Source of the DNA: Acidobacteriota bacterium
GTDB taxonomy: Bacteria; Acidobacteriota; Polarisedimenticolia; JAPUIV01
Assembly: GCA_027296665.1 (NCBI GenBank)
Contig: JAPUIV010000027.1
Span: 1 to 5,832, forward strand
Length of the DNA stretch: 5,832 bases
Direction: 5' to 3'
Each line of letters begins with the position of its first letter. The first letter of the stretch is position 1. Below, piece by piece: positions 5,750-5,832 of the stretch. Both the position numbers and the translations under genes were made by a program. The notes beneath the pieces were generated by a model. It did no database searches. It saw only the letters and a list, made by a program, of their open reading frames with translations, and was not told the origin of the DNA.

Positions 5750-5832
5750 CTACGGACAGGCCGCCGGAGCGTCGATCTGTGTCGGCCGGGACGAGTGAGA
5801 CCCGATGGTGATGAAGTTCGGGGTGGTCGCCA
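5750..5832 (-). CDS. C-terminal end of an unidentified upstream gene (26 codons visible)
   Basis: Only the last 26 codons before a TAG at 5750-5752 lie in the window. They encode a tail ending in TQIDAPAACP, with a mostly G/C third codon position. The minus-strand terminator just downstream shows that a minus-strand gene ends here. Another frame is also open to a TAG at 5742-5744, ending in GGLSVGR, so the frame choice is not certain. I favour the first because its tail is less basic and less His-rich. The product cannot be identified. The cysteine next to the end would suit an exported, disulfide-bonded protein. Confidence 0.5.
   Translation of the reverse strand, partial: ATTPNFITIGSHSSRPTQIDAPAACP

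Noticed and set aside
5598..5798. Plus-strand ORF of 66 residues in the intergenic region
   Set aside because: It crosses the operator-like palindrome, the promoter and the terminator hairpin, and I noted no domain or motif in its translation.
5742..5832. Second open frame for the upstream gene tail, with TAG at 5742-5744
   Set aside because: It is possible, but the tail is His- and Arg-rich and less like a natural C-terminus. The frame ending at 5750 was chosen with moderate confidence.

Overview
The window is almost filled by one very large minus-strand gene. It starts at base 5599 and is still open at base 1, giving 1866 visible codons with no in-frame stop. It encodes a secreted, multidomain subtilisin-type serine protease (peptidase family S8, most like the KP-43 branch). 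No long ORF is listed in this frame because the stop codon lies outside the window. The large plus-strand ORFs are antisense shadows of it.

Protein layout from the N-terminus (right to left on the map): signal peptide (about residues 1-33), long propeptide (about 34-289), catalytic domain (about 290-786; D321, H376, N523, S681), and the beta-sandwich that follows the catalytic domain in KP-43-type proteases (about 805-922). A long modular tail follows. It holds EF-hand or thrombospondin-3-like Asp/Asn/Gly loops, a Cys-rich module present three times (residues 943-972, 1346-1372, 1778-1807), a beta-rich domain (about 1017-1125), a CARDB-like domain (about 1128-1274), a jelly-roll-like region (about 1434-1640), four ED-x-GCD units (1655-1832), and an acidic linker leading into what looks like a PPC domain cut by the window edge.

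Upstream of the protease (bases 5600-5832) lie a Shine-Dalgarno site, a sigma70-like promoter whose -10 element sits inside a perfect 8+8 bp inverted repeat (a candidate operator), an intrinsic terminator on the minus strand, and the last codons of another minus-strand gene. The terminator and the separate promoter suggest the protease is transcribed from its own promoter.

The organism is a GC-rich bacterium. Large secreted proteins with Asp-rich calcium-loop repeats and Cys modules are what I would expect from Acidobacteriota, Myxococcota or related uncultured lineages, but nothing here fixes the phylum. No RNA gene, mobile element or CRISPR array is visible. The most unusual content is the modular C-terminal half of the protease and its possibly operator-controlled promoter.
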